Assembly: GCF_001583435.1 (NCBI RefSeq)
Contig: NZ_CP013251.1
Coordinates: 794,001-858,000, forward strand
DNA: 64,000 nt
DNA from: Endozoicomonas montiporae CL-33
GTDB lineage: Bacteria > Pseudomonadota > Gammaproteobacteria > Pseudomonadales > Endozoicomonadaceae
Reading direction: 5' to 3'
A program made the translations under genes and the position numbers. The first letter of the stretch is position 1, and each line of letters begins with the position of its first letter. Below the pieces are notes generated by a model. It saw only the letters and a program-made list of their open reading frames with translations. It had not been told where the DNA came from and ran no database searches. Positions 36,845-46,227 of the stretch are shown here, one piece after another.

Positions 36845-37375
36845 CCATAGACTGAGTGGCTCCAGCCCCCAGTCATCGAGAATCAGCAGGTCAACTTTTG
36901 CCAGCTGTTTCAGTTGCTTGCTGTAACTGCCGTCACCATGGGCAATGGTCATTGCTTCCAGCAGTCTTGATGTCCGGAAGTAACGAACGCTAAGCCCTCG
37001 CATACATGCACTATGTCCAAAGGCACAGCTCAACCAGCTTTTTCCTGTTCCGCATGGACCGGTTATCAGGAGATTCTGCTTTCGCCTGAGCCAGTCACAG
37101 GTGACGAGTGTTGCCATCTGTGATTTGGTTATGCCTCGTGGCTGTTCATAATCAATGTCTTCCAATGTGGCAGACAGCTTGAATCGGGCAACCTTGAGCA
37201 GCCGTGCCAGCCTCTTGTTGCTGCGGTCAGCATCTTCCTGATCAACAAGCAGTGCCAGTCGCTCTTCAAAGCTGAGACCTTCATAAGTGCCGGGCTGTTC
37301 TTGTTGCAGAGAAAGAGCTTCCGCCATGCCACTGAGTCGCAGGCTGTGTAAACGGGTCATCGTTTGGTTAATCAT
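36845..37375 (-). pseudogene. istB: IstB N-terminal part (IS21 element 2), cut by IS3
   Basis: Starts MINQTMTRLHSLRLSGMAEA and contains Walker A (GPCGTGKSW) and Walker B (LLILDDWG). It stops at the IS3 junction after EPLS. Confidence 0.85.
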
Positions 37376-37385
37376 GTTCTGTACC

Positions 37386-38942
37386 TCACTGGAAGAAGCC
37401 TGCGCCACGGATGTTTTCGTGACTGCGTGTCACTCGCTCATTGTCGTTTTCCTGTGGCAATTCAATGGGTACTTTGTCCAGCCCGGATTGCAGGATGGAC
37501 TTCACACTGGCTACCCGACGCCCTCCGGTTTTGATGGCTCGGTCACACGCAGCATTTAACCGCTGATGTCCGTACTCGCGCTCAAGGTTTAACAGCCCGA
37601 GGCATGCCCGATAAGCTTGTTCCTGATGTTGTTTGCCATCCAGCAACTGCCGGGTAAACATTAAAACGTCTGGTCCCAGCTTTTGCGCCCACTGTAACAG
37701 CCGTCCCGGTGTCCACTGTTGCTGTTTCTGGTGGCGTTTAGGCATATGCTCCGGTTTGGTGGTGAAGCTTCCGGCGGCGTATTGCCGAACATGGCTTGTG
37801 ACTGATTTGCCTTTGTAGAAGATCTGGACAGTGTGATGGCTGCCACGGATTTCTACCTGCTCCCTGACCAGCTGATGGGGCACGGAGTAATAATGACCAC
37901 TGAATTGCACGTGGTAATCAATGTTGACTCTGGCCATCTTGAACTCCAGGTGCTCGTAGGGCTGTCTGGGCAGAGGCGACAGAGCAGGCTTGTCCAACTC
38001 GTCAAACTGACTACGACGGCAACCGGGTAGCTGCTTAAAGGGTCGATTATTCAGGTCTTCCAGCAGGCGTCTTATTTCCCAGTTCAGCTCTGACAGTGAG
38101 AAGAACGTCGTATGGCGCAGGCGCATTAGCACCCAGCGTTCGACCAGTTGCACACCGACCTCGGCTTTTGCCTTATCTTTTGGCTTGTAGGGGCGTGCAG
38201 GCAAGACAGAGCATCCAAAGTGTTCAGCCATGTGCTGATAACTGCGATTGATCTCCGGGTCATAGCGACACGCTTTGGTCACGGCACTTCGCAAGTTGTC
38301 CGGTACCAGCATCTCAGGCACACCGCCGAAGAACTGGAAAGCCCGAACCTGGGAGCCAATAAAGTCTACAGAGCCCTGCGTCCAGGTGGCTTCCGCAAAG
38401 GTGTAGTTAGATGCTCCCAGCACCGCTACAAAGATTTGAGCAAGTGCCGATTCACCGGTTTCTTTGCTGACAACCGGAACCGTCAACCCGGCGTAATCTA
38501 CAAACAGCTTTTCACCCGCTTTATGCTGTTGCCGCATGGAGCGCTTCTGCTTCTTGCACCACTCGTTATAGCGGTGGCAGAACTGGGTATGGCTGTAGGC
38601 ATTGTGGGGATATACCTCACAATACTCTTCCCAGAGCAACTGCTTGGTCATGCCTTTGTGCTTAAGACTGCTGTGCATCTCAGCCCAGTCGGGTTCAATA
38701 AAGCCCTGTTGCTTACGGTTTGGTGTCTCAGGTGATAAGCGATTTATGAGTGCAGAGTCGTCCATAGCATCGGGCAAAGGCCAGGGCAGACCGGATTTTT
38801 CAAACAATGTCAGATATTTGCTGACGGCTCCGGTGCTAACTCTGACACTGGCAGATATCTGCCGGGTGGACAAACCACAATTGTGACGGAGTCGAAGGAT
38901 TTCCCGAATTTTTCGCATTGATAACCTCTTTTCCTTAGGCAT
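37386..38942 (-). CDS. istA: IS21 transposase IstA (element 2)
   Basis: 518 residues, unbroken: N-terminal HTH (CGLSTRQISASVRVSTGAVSK), integrase core (FVDYAGLTVPVV, MLVPDNLRSAV, PYKPKDKAKAEVGVQL) and C-terminal domain. Larger than IstA of element 1, so a different IS21 subgroup. Without IstB it is unlikely to move. Confidence 0.9.
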   Translation of the reverse strand: MPKEKRLSMRKIREILRLRHNCGLSTRQISASVRVSTGAVSKYLTLFEKSGLPWPLPDAMDDSALINRLSPETPNRKQQGFIEPDWAEMHSSLKHKGMTKQLLWEEYCEVYPHNAYSHTQFCHRYNEWCKKQKRSMRQQHKAGEKLFVDYAGLTVPVVSKETGESALAQIFVAVLGASNYTFAEATWTQGSVDFIGSQVRAFQFFGGVPEMLVPDNLRSAVTKACRYDPEINRSYQHMAEHFGCSVLPARPYKPKDKAKAEVGVQLVERWVLMRLRHTTFFSLSELNWEIRRLLEDLNNRPFKQLPGCRRSQFDELDKPALSPLPRQPYEHLEFKMARVNIDYHVQFSGHYYSVPHQLVREQVEIRGSHHTVQIFYKGKSVTSHVRQYAAGSFTTKPEHMPKRHQKQQQWTPGRLLQWAQKLGPDVLMFTRQLLDGKQHQEQAYRACLGLLNLEREYGHQRLNAACDRAIKTGGRRVASVKSILQSGLDKVPIELPQENDNERVTRSHENIRGAGFFQ

Positions 38943-40076
38943 TGCCGTTCTCCCTGTTTCAGTGGAATTAGGAAAAGCGGCACAAGTTTAATGAAATCAA
39001 TGCTTAAGGAGGAGGTTTTGGTTCTTTCCGGAGACGATTCCGGTGTCGTGAACACGTATTCCGGCTTCGTGAACGGTGATTCCGGAAATTCGTAAAAAGT
39101 GTTCACGATTAAGCGGAATAGGTGTTCACGGTTTTGCGGAATGAGCGTTCACAATAAACCGGAGTGGGTGTTCACGGGAGGCCGGAATATGCAACTACAG
39201 CGATTCTACTGTCGAGCTTGCTCAAAGAGCTTTCAAAAGGACTTCATCTACAAGGCTAACTTGCCTGGTACCCATGAACGGATCATCGAGATGGCTATGA
39301 ATGGTTCTGGTGTTCGTGACACAGGCAGAGTCCTCGGTGTTAGTCCAACGACTGTCACCAACCACTTAAAAAACTGTCGCCTAAACAAGTAACAGATTTG
39401 CCCTTCGAGAATGCCAAGGTTCAGCTACTCTGCCAGATGGATGAGCAATGGAGCTTTGTTGGGAGCAAGAAAAATCAGCGCTGGTTATTCTATGCTTGGG
39501 AGCCACGCTTCAAGCGAGTGATAGCTCATGCCTTTGGCAGAAGGGTTGCATCTACGTTAAAGAAACTCCTGCAGTTGCTTAAGCCATACAGCTTTAGTTA
39601 CTTCTGCACAGATGACTGGAAGCCGTATAAACGGTATCTTCCGGAAGGTATTCATGTAGCCAGCAAACGTTTTACCCAAGGGATAGAGAGGAACAATCTC
39701 ACTTTGAGGATTAGATTGAAGAGACTGGCGAGGCGAACAATCTGCTTCTCACGGTCAGAAGAACTGCACGATAAAGTAATTGGTGAATTCATCTCAAGAA
39801 ATTACTATCAACGTATTTAGTACGCCACCAGAAAAAGCCATTGCCGGAACAATAGTTAACAAAGTCAGAAATGAACGCTTAAAATTCACCTGAATTACCT
39901 TTAGTTATTATTGAAAAATAAAGTCTTGAAATTTGCTTCAAGGCTTTAGAATTGAGGCAAGAGATTATGAGTAATAATTATATTCCCAGATCACTAAATG
40001 GATATATACATAATATGCCTTTTAGTGAGTCTGAGAATAAAATTCAGTTTTAGTCTGTTGTTATGAAATTTCCCAA

Positions 40077-41228
40077 TTAGAAGTAGTAGTTAAATCGGGT
40101 ACGGAATGCAGTTGTTTCCTCATCGTTGTTCTTAACACCGTAAGCGTTGTCGGTCTTGGAGTGAGACAGTGCAAAAGTCACTTCTGCATTATCAAAGTTC
40201 AAAACAGGTACAGTGTATGCAGTGTATAATACGTAGGATTTTGTATCTTCCTTACCTTTGTCAATGTGTTTGTTTTTGGCAAAAGATCCGCCTAAGCCGA
40301 AACGACCATACTCAATGTTACTGTTGAATGTTTCTGCTTTCCAAAGCTCTTTGGCATCTTGATGCGCAAAGCTGTTATGCCAGATTAAATCACCAAAGTT
40401 CAGTGTTGCAGTTGCGGCCAGACCATAGCGATTAGCCAAATCATACCTTCTGTTGTTATTCGAATCGGCTATAGTAACAGAGTCATTGTTTAGTTCGGCT
40501 TCACCACCAAAGCTCACACTAAGGAAACCTGTGTCACTGAGGTAGTTGATAACAGGACGAACCATAAAACTGTTATTTTTAGAGGTGATTCTGTTTTTAT
40601 CATCCAGATAAATGTCTGAACCACTTAACACTTCAAGGGTATCGCCATAAACCGTTGATACCTCGGCCGTCCAATTGCTCATCTTGGTGGCTATACGCGC
40701 CTGACCAGCCTTGCCACTCCGTCCGCGAGCTTCTTTCGCCATGTAATAATAGACACCTTGACCGATTCCATCGCTGCCTGCTGCATAAAACACTGCTACG
40801 TCCTTACCCAGTGGGAACAGATCCATTGCTTCGTAGCGGCCAATTTGGAACATCCAGCTATCTTGGACCCCGAATGCAAAATAGGTATCGTCCATCTCTA
40901 ATTGACCGTTTGTCTTCAATAAAGAATCCGCACGGGCGGTCACGAATGATCCGTCATCTCTGGTGTTTCTCCAGTCAGTGCGCAACAAGAATCTGGAGTC
41001 ATCACCAATTTGAGTATTAGTTAAGCCTCGGTTATCACGAGTTGGAAGTGTCGTACCATTTACACCATTTTTGTTGCTAAATACATCAAAATTGATCTCC
41101 ATATCACCGCCAATGAAAAAATTACCATCGGGTGAAGTCCAGCCTTTATAGTCCTCAATAGGCGTCCATTCAGCTACGGCCATTGTGGATGCACTCATTA
41201 CGGCGATTGCGAGAAGCGTCTTTTTCAT
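40077..41228 (-). CDS. Outer-membrane carbohydrate porin
   Basis: 383 residues with a signal peptide (MKKTLLAIAVMSASTMAVA), many alternating beta-strands and a C-terminal RFNYYF ending in Phe, as in outer-membrane barrels. Resembles sugar porins of the raffinose/maltose-porin type. AAGGA lies 7 nt before the ATG. It is third after the GH172 and GPH genes; two GC-rich hairpins lie in the 283-bp gap before it, so it may be separately regulated. Likely lets oligosaccharides into the periplasm. Confidence 0.8.
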   Translation of the reverse strand: MKKTLLAIAVMSASTMAVAEWTPIEDYKGWTSPDGNFFIGGDMEINFDVFSNKNGVNGTTLPTRDNRGLTNTQIGDDSRFLLRTDWRNTRDDGSFVTARADSLLKTNGQLEMDDTYFAFGVQDSWMFQIGRYEAMDLFPLGKDVAVFYAAGSDGIGQGVYYYMAKEARGRSGKAGQARIATKMSNWTAEVSTVYGDTLEVLSGSDIYLDDKNRITSKNNSFMVRPVINYLSDTGFLSVSFGGEAELNNDSVTIADSNNNRRYDLANRYGLAATATLNFGDLIWHNSFAHQDAKELWKAETFNSNIEYGRFGLGGSFAKNKHIDKGKEDTKSYVLYTAYTVPVLNFDNAEVTFALSHSKTDNAYGVKNNDEETTAFRTRFNYYF

Positions 41229-41443
41229 TTTTTATCCTTGTGTTGTATATAATATTTAAATAGTTTTATTTAATTAGGCTTCGGAGGCATTACTTCCGAA
41301 ACCAGAGCCACACATTCTAAAATTCAGGATTTAAGAGATTCTTATCCGTCAGTTGTAGTATTTATAAGCCTGACTACTAATAATTCGAAGATGTATTAAA
41401 CAGGTGTAGTTAGGCTTGAATCTCTGTGGGTCTTATTCCCCGC

Positions 41444-41501
41444 CGCTTGCGGCGAAATACTCACAGAACTAACTTCATACCCCGCCCCTTGGGGCGGGGT
41501 A
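41444..41501 (-). terminator. Two GC-rich hairpins between the symporter and porin genes
   Basis: ACCCCGCCCC-TT-GGGGCGGGGT (within 41478-41501) and CGCCGC-TT-GCGGCG (about 41444-41457). Neither is followed by a good T-run on the minus strand. They may partly terminate or stabilise the transcript ahead of the porin. Confidence 0.5.
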
Positions 41502-41511
41502 GTTGTTTGTA

Positions 41512-42903
41512 TCAGGCCTCCATTGCTCGAATTTGTTTCAATTTATCTGCTGTTTCGGCAATAGTCTGGCTGTTCATTTTGAATTGAGAAACAACCAGCG
41601 CTGTTAGCATAAAGCCGATGGCAGGAACCAGTGAGAAGACTGTCAGAATACCGTTGATGGCTTCAGGTGTTTGTTCCACACCACCACTCATATAGCCGTA
41701 ACTTCCCAGTAAGCCCATCGCAATAGCTCCACCAACTGACAAACCAACTTTCAGAGAGAAGATGGTGAATGAAACAGCCAGTCCATCAATGCGACGACGG
41801 AACTTCACTTCACCATAGTCAGTAGCATCAGCAGTAAAGGTGAACCAGATTGGCGCAATCATCTGATTAAAGAAGCCAACAAAGAACTGGATTGCCATGA
41901 TAACCGCTATGTTGTTGTTACCTGCGATGTATGAAACGGCTGACATGGCGGCACACGCAAACAGAAGGGCAATGTAAGCTTGTTTCTTACACATTCTTTC
42001 TAATACTTTAGTGGCCATTTGGGCGCCAATCATGCCACCTACCATCCACAAAGACATGAACAGAGAGACCATGGCTGCAGCATTTTCAACATACATAGTG
42101 ATGTAGAACATCTGCGTCGTGTTCTTGATCGTTTGAGTGGTCACCATCACAAAAGTAGCAAGCGATAACCAACGGAATTGGTCGTTTTTCCAGATCAGCG
42201 ACAGGTCTGAAAGTATGCTGGTTTTTTCTGTCTTGACTGGCTTAACACGCTCTTTTGTTGTTGAGAAACAGATGAGGAACAGTACAACCGAAAGAACTGC
42301 CATAATCATCATGGCATAGCGGTAGCCGTCAGCAGGGCTATCACCCAATATTTCTGTCATAGGCAGTACGATTGAGGTAATGACCAGACCGCCACCGGTT
42401 GCAAACATAAAGCGAGTAGCATTGATGGAAGCCCGCTCTTCCGGATTGCTTGTCATTACACCTGTCATGGCACCGTAAGGAATATTGGTGGCAGTGAACA
42501 ACACCATCAATACGGAATAAGTGACGTAAGCGTAAATAACTTTAGCCTGAGCCCCCATGTCTGGCACAGTAAACACTAGAACACTAGCAATGGCATAAGG
42601 CACACAGAGAATCAGAAGGTAAGGACGGTATTTGCCCCATCGGGTTTCGGTTCTGTCAACCAGGGCACCCATAAGAGGGTCAGTGATGGCATCAACAATC
42701 CGGACAAACAGAAAAATACCTGCCACTGTTGCTGCACTTAGTCCGTAAATTTCGGTGTAATAAAAACCTAATAAAAGCAGTACAGATTGATAAACAAAAT
42801 TACCAGCGGTATCGCCTAAACTGTAACCAATTTTTTCTTTTAAACTAACGACAGGTTTATACCCTGCCGCACTGGTTTGACCAGCAGATAATGTTTGTTC
42901 CAT
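41512..42903 (-). CDS. GPH-family sugar:cation symporter
   Basis: 463 residues, 12 membrane segments. The family signature is clear: EKIGYSLGDTAGNFVYQ near the N-terminus and FVRIVDAITDPLMGALVDRT with the conserved Asp residues that bind the cation and sugar in MelB-like transporters. Sugar specificity is not readable. Second gene after GH172 with a 98-bp gap containing an inverted repeat. Confidence 0.9.
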   Translation of the reverse strand: MEQTLSAGQTSAAGYKPVVSLKEKIGYSLGDTAGNFVYQSVLLLLGFYYTEIYGLSAATVAGIFLFVRIVDAITDPLMGALVDRTETRWGKYRPYLLILCVPYAIASVLVFTVPDMGAQAKVIYAYVTYSVLMVLFTATNIPYGAMTGVMTSNPEERASINATRFMFATGGGLVITSIVLPMTEILGDSPADGYRYAMMIMAVLSVVLFLICFSTTKERVKPVKTEKTSILSDLSLIWKNDQFRWLSLATFVMVTTQTIKNTTQMFYITMYVENAAAMVSLFMSLWMVGGMIGAQMATKVLERMCKKQAYIALLFACAAMSAVSYIAGNNNIAVIMAIQFFVGFFNQMIAPIWFTFTADATDYGEVKFRRRIDGLAVSFTIFSLKVGLSVGGAIAMGLLGSYGYMSGGVEQTPEAINGILTVFSLVPAIGFMLTALVVSQFKMNSQTIAETADKLKQIRAMEA

Positions 42904-42952
42904 GACCCTTCCCCTTTGATTGTACTTTTTGAAAAGTCTATTTTTTTGTGAT

Positions 42953-42989
42953 CAATGAATAACTGCAGAGAACTGCCAGTTATTCATTG
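42953..42989. repeat. 13-bp inverted repeat between GH172 and symporter genes
   Basis: CAATGAATAACTG pairs with CAGTTATTCATTG (11-nt loop). The T-run follows on the plus strand only, so on the operon's transcript it acts more like a stabilising or attenuating stem. Confidence 0.6.
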
Positions 42990-43001
42990 TTTTTAATGAA
43001 A

Positions 43002-44150
43002 TTAATGAGCCTGCAGTCCGTCCCAATCAGGTAGAGGCTTTAATTTTGCCGTTGGCAATGTTTGATACCAGAATGAAACCGTAGCGATATCGTCTTGTCT
43101 TGGCAGATATTTACGGTCAGGAACGTGATCAAACTTTTTGGCATTAAAGTTTTTCCAACCAAGATCTTGCACAGTCACTTTCAGTTTTGATTTAAAGCGA
43201 ATCGGATCTTGAATATGCCAGCGATACATTGAAAATCTTGGTTGGGATTTGTATAAGCTGTCTGGCTCAATTACCTGTGCCATTCCACCATAGGGTGAGT
43301 TATAAGCGGCGTATTTGTCGTCTACCTCCCAGTTAAATGCTCCAAGGAAATAATCTTCTGTACCTGTACCGCAAATGGTAGGGTAGTCGTCATCTTCATC
43401 AATATAGAATTTAACTTCACCTTCACCCCACCAACCGCCAGCGCCATTTAAGCCAACGCACATTGCTGTACCAATATAATGACCTTCTCCCTCAATGCCA
43501 TCAATAATGGTATGAACGCCTTTAAACGGCACCGGGTTAGTTCGACGGAAGCTGGCATGGAAGTAAGCGCAGTTCTCAGGGATATCAGTTAATTGATAAT
43601 TGATTTGGTAATAGAGGCAACGCTCAAATTCTCCAATATTTTCAATGGTCATGTAGCAGCGCTCACGGAATGGCATGCTCCAGAAACAATTGAATGCATT
43701 TTTCGGTAATACACTAACTGGCAGGGATACTAATGGCTGAAAAGGTCCTCCTACTAATTCATCAATATTGTCACACCAGCCGTAAGCAAAGAAATCAGGA
43801 AAGGGGACTTCTACAGAGGGGAGCTCCTGATTATCCCAGTAAATGCGAATAATTAACTCACGAGAAACCATGCCGGTTATCCACATACTCTGGATATTAC
43901 CCATATCCTTAATATCTGCGATAACCGCTGTCTCACCGGGCTTTATATTAATAGCCGGATTAACCTTCCAGCCTTCTCCCAGTTCACTGGCTTGCCTTTC
44001 TGCAAAGCCAGTTGTACCCATTCCACCTTTGCCTGGCTCTCCAGTCGGATTTTCAGCGGTGATGCTTCTTGAGCGCGCATCAGAAAGCAGACTAAGATTG
44101 CTAAGCGACATATTCAGTCCATCAAATCCAGATGGGTGGTTAGTAGTCAT
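43002..44150 (-). CDS. GH172 (DUF2961) glycoside hydrolase, candidate D-arabinofuranosidase
   Basis: 382 residues with no signal peptide, so probably cytoplasmic. It has the DUF2961 core motifs WWGEGEVKFYIDED (acidic residues about 243-253) and CGTGTEDYF (about 260-268). GH172 includes difructose-anhydride enzymes and, more recently, exo-alpha-D-arabinofuranosidases. The neighbouring kinase, isomerase, transaldolase and transketolase favour a pentose product, so D-arabinofuranosidase is my best guess; fructofuranosidase-type activity is the alternative. AAGGAG lies 12 nt before the ATG. The operator at 44200-44219 is about 50 bp upstream. Confidence 0.8.
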   Translation of the reverse strand: MTTNHPSGFDGLNMSLSNLSLLSDARSRSITAENPTGEPGKGGMGTTGFAERQASELGEGWKVNPAINIKPGETAVIADIKDMGNIQSMWITGMVSRELIIRIYWDNQELPSVEVPFPDFFAYGWCDNIDELVGGPFQPLVSLPVSVLPKNAFNCFWSMPFRERCYMTIENIGEFERCLYYQINYQLTDIPENCAYFHASFRRTNPVPFKGVHTIIDGIEGEGHYIGTAMCVGLNGAGGWWGEGEVKFYIDEDDDYPTICGTGTEDYFLGAFNWEVDDKYAAYNSPYGGMAQVIEPDSLYKSQPRFSMYRWHIQDPIRFKSKLKVTVQDLGWKNFNAKKFDHVPDRKYLPRQDDIATVSFWYQTLPTAKLKPLPDWDGLQAH

Positions 44151-44199
44151 AACTCAATCAGACTCCTTAAGTTATTTACTGATCAATATTATGGTTTGT

Positions 44200-44219
44200 T
44201 AGCTAATACGAGTTAGCTA
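44200..44219 (-). promoter_or_regulatory. LacI-type operator palindrome upstream of GH172
   Basis: TAGCTAATACGAGTTAGCTA: inverted repeat TAGCTAA/TTAGCTA with a CG exactly at the centre. Identical to the site at 54068-54087. Confidence 0.75.
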
Positions 44220-44248
44220 TATGCTAAGTAAATATCCTTTACAGGGTT

Positions 44249-44262
44249 ATGACACAGGTCAA
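44249..44262 (-). promoter_or_regulatory. FNR/CRP-family-like box upstream of GH172
   Basis: ATGAC-ACAG-GTCAA on the plus strand, three mismatches from TTGAT-N4-ATCAA. Centre is 46 bp from the operator centre. It shares TGTTGAC(C/T)TGT(G/A)TCA (minus strand) with the site before the kinase operon. Confidence 0.4.
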
Positions 44263-44421
44263 CAAATAGGAACGCATGCCATCAATTTTTGATGCTAAAA
44301 GATCATCAGCAAGGGCTATGTTCCATTTTCGGGTTGAAAACGGCATAGGCATATAATCTTATTGGTCAGTCGGTCAATATCTAACGGTATGCTTTCTGTT
44401 AAAGCTCTCCGCCAACCTAGG

Positions 44422-46147
44422 TAGTGCCTGTCAGAAAACCTCTGAAAAATGGCAGTCGTTCCTGGCCGACAGAAGTTGATAACGGCTGGATTTCAGTTAC
44501 CAGACGAACAAAGGATGTTTTTTGTACTGCGCTGCTCAAAATACAACCTGATTCGACTATCTACGAGCACAGTAATCTCTCATGCTTGGCATGATCAAAA
44601 GTAAACTGACGGGAGCCTGACTGAAAGGCTACTGACGATCTCTGGTCAGCAGAATTTTACCCAACCGCTTCAGGTTGCTGGCGACAACAGCCAGTGCGAC
44701 ATACCGCTCAAAGCCTTCTATCCCTTTATCCGGGCATTTGTCGAGACCATTCGCTTCCAGTGCGTTGATATCGGATTCAACGGCTGAGTGCTTCCTTCTT
44801 GCCCGGATAAATTCCGGGTGGCATTCCCGTTTTTTGTCATTGGCTGACAGCCTGCCTTTCTTGGGAAGAACTGAATGCTCCAGAAGAACTTCCAGCTTTT
44901 CAAGATTGCCCGGACTCCAGAAGCCTTTGTCGTAGCTCACCTGGCTTAATGTCGGGAACCGCTTTTTGGCAGCCTCAGCCATAGGTACTGTAACCTGGTC
45001 GTCTGTTTGTTTTTGCATGACCTGATGATGCAAAGTAAAACCGAACTGATCCTGCAACACGCAGACCCGTAACCCCAGTTCAACCGGAGTTCCGGCTTTG
45101 CCTTTGCTGATCCATTCTGTATGAGGCTCAAAGATTGAGAACACCTTCTCATTATGGGGAATCTGCTCATGTTCTTCACCCGTCGGTAAATCAGGTTTAT
45201 CTGGTGACGACTGTGGGCTATGTGATATTTGAGGTTTTCCAGCCTTGGCTCATCCGGTTGCTTTTTCACCAGCAAGGACAAGGTCGTTTCAGCTCTGCGG
45301 ACAATTGAAAGGCTGTACTTTATGTACTCGAGATGAGCCATCTCAATATCGTGCTGCCGCTGCTGCTGTTTCAGTTCACAGGTCGCACTGGAATGCTTCA
45401 GGTTTCGAGCCTTGTTGTAGCGCTTGCGATGCTGATCTTTGAGGTATTTGCGCTGACGCCAGCCCGGAAGCTGGTACTGATTGGCAAGAGCTGACGCAAA
45501 CTCAATACTCTTACGGCAAGCGTCGCTCAGAAGGCTGATATCCGTGGGGAAATGGACATCGGTTTTGACTACGAACGAATCGGTACGGCCATGTAGCGGC
45601 TCATCTTTTTTTTAACCAGCTGGTGACCTGCATCCACCGTGACCTGGTTAATCTGATCCAGTATCTCCGGTGTGAAGAGGCTGATGTTGTCCTGTAATGT
45701 TTGTATGTGGTAGGTGTGGGTACAATAGGGACCATGCCCGAGCATTTTCCGTAATGTCCCATGTTCATTAGCCAACTCTTGCAGGCGGTCGTAGTCACAA
45801 TTAGTGACAAGGCGCAGAGTGCCAAAGACCAGAATGTTCCAGAGGTCCATACCAGGACGACCATTGTGCCGACTGGCAGGAATTATGTTCTCAAGCACCT
45901 GAAAAACCCTGTGTCGCAGATCAGGTGTTATCCAGATATGTTGCAGCCCCCGGAGCAGGCGGGGAATGTCGTCTCTGGACTTGGGATTAAACGTGATGGC
46001 GGAGATATCAACTTCGCCCAACTGCATTTGTGGGTTGATGGTTTGGCGCATAAATGTGGAAACAGCCTGTTTTGGAAAATCTTCGAGTACTATATGGGGC
46101 TACAGGCTGCTGTTTTCAAGTGTTTGTGGGTTTTCGGACAGGCACTA
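44422..46147 (-). mobile_element. ISNCY-like element (about 1.73 kb)
   Basis: Inverted ends TAGTGCCTGTCAGAAAACC (44422) and complement TAGTGCCTGTCCGAAAACC (46147). Contains one broken transposase. Family assignment is tentative; no clear target duplication. It separates two operator copies (44200 and 46158). Confidence 0.8.
44629..46051 (-). pseudogene. ISNCY-like transposase, two -1 shifts
   Basis: N-terminal part 46051-45569 (MRQTINPQMQLGEVDISAIT). At A8 (45606-45613) the correct phase for an A AAA AAG slip leads into DEPLHGRTDSFVVKTDVHFP and on to the QMAHLEYIKYSLSIV region. A second shift near 45185 (a G-run, CGACGGG) leads to VFSIFEPHTEWISKGKAGTP and the C-terminus at 44629. The first could be programmed; the second looks like a lost base. 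Confidence 0.8.
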
Positions 46148-46157
46148 TGTAATGTGC

Positions 46158-46177
46158 TGGCTAATACGAATTAGCTG
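46158..46177. promoter_or_regulatory. Orphan copy of the LacI-type operator
   Basis: TGGCTAATACGAATTAGCTG, three changes from the other two copies, central CG kept. It lies in about 80 bp of non-IS sequence between the ISNCY-like and ISL3 elements, with no gene beside it now. Confidence 0.7.
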
Positions 46178-46227
46178 TAATGATATGTAAGATTCACTAT
46201 ATTTCCCGTGATGCAGATCAAAAAAAA

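Larger units (their letters stand above)
35286..39189 (-). mobile_element. IS21-family element 2, nested in IS1 and carrying an IS3
   Basis: Ends TATTCCGG... and ...CCGGAATA, flanked by a 4-bp duplication TGCA (35282-35285; 39190-39193). Several GTGAACACC/CCGGAAT repeats lie near both ends, as usual in IS21. Without the inner IS3 it is about 2.66 kb. Confidence 0.88.
35203..39820 (+). pseudogene. insAB: IS1 transposase InsAB, interrupted by IS21
   Basis: InsA N-terminus (MATIEICCSHCESTHVVKNG) occupies 35203-35285. The remainder (LQRFYCRACSKSFQKDFIYK ... DTGRVLGVSPTTVTNHLKN) runs from 39190. Removing the IS21 and one TGCA copy joins APSGLL to QLQRFYC in frame. InsB continues in the -1 frame to 39820 after the classic heptamer A AAA AAC near 39371, with DEQWSFVG and CTDDWKPYKRYL. 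Apart from the insertion the gene looks intact. Confidence 0.85.
35130..39829 (+). mobile_element. IS1-family element 2, split by an IS21
   Basis: Left end GGTGATGTGCCTGATG at 35130; right end complement GGTGGCGTACTAAATA at 39829. Its insA is cut at 35285 and resumes at 39190. No clear target duplication was found at the outer ends. Confidence 0.75.

Noticed and set aside
35590..36855. Target-site duplication for the IS3 element
   Set aside because: Flanks (ACTATGA and CCATAGACT) do not match cleanly; I could not define one.
44330..44360. TATAAT with an upstream TTGAAA as a plus-strand promoter
   Set aside because: Spacing is only 12 bp and no plus-strand gene follows before the IS.
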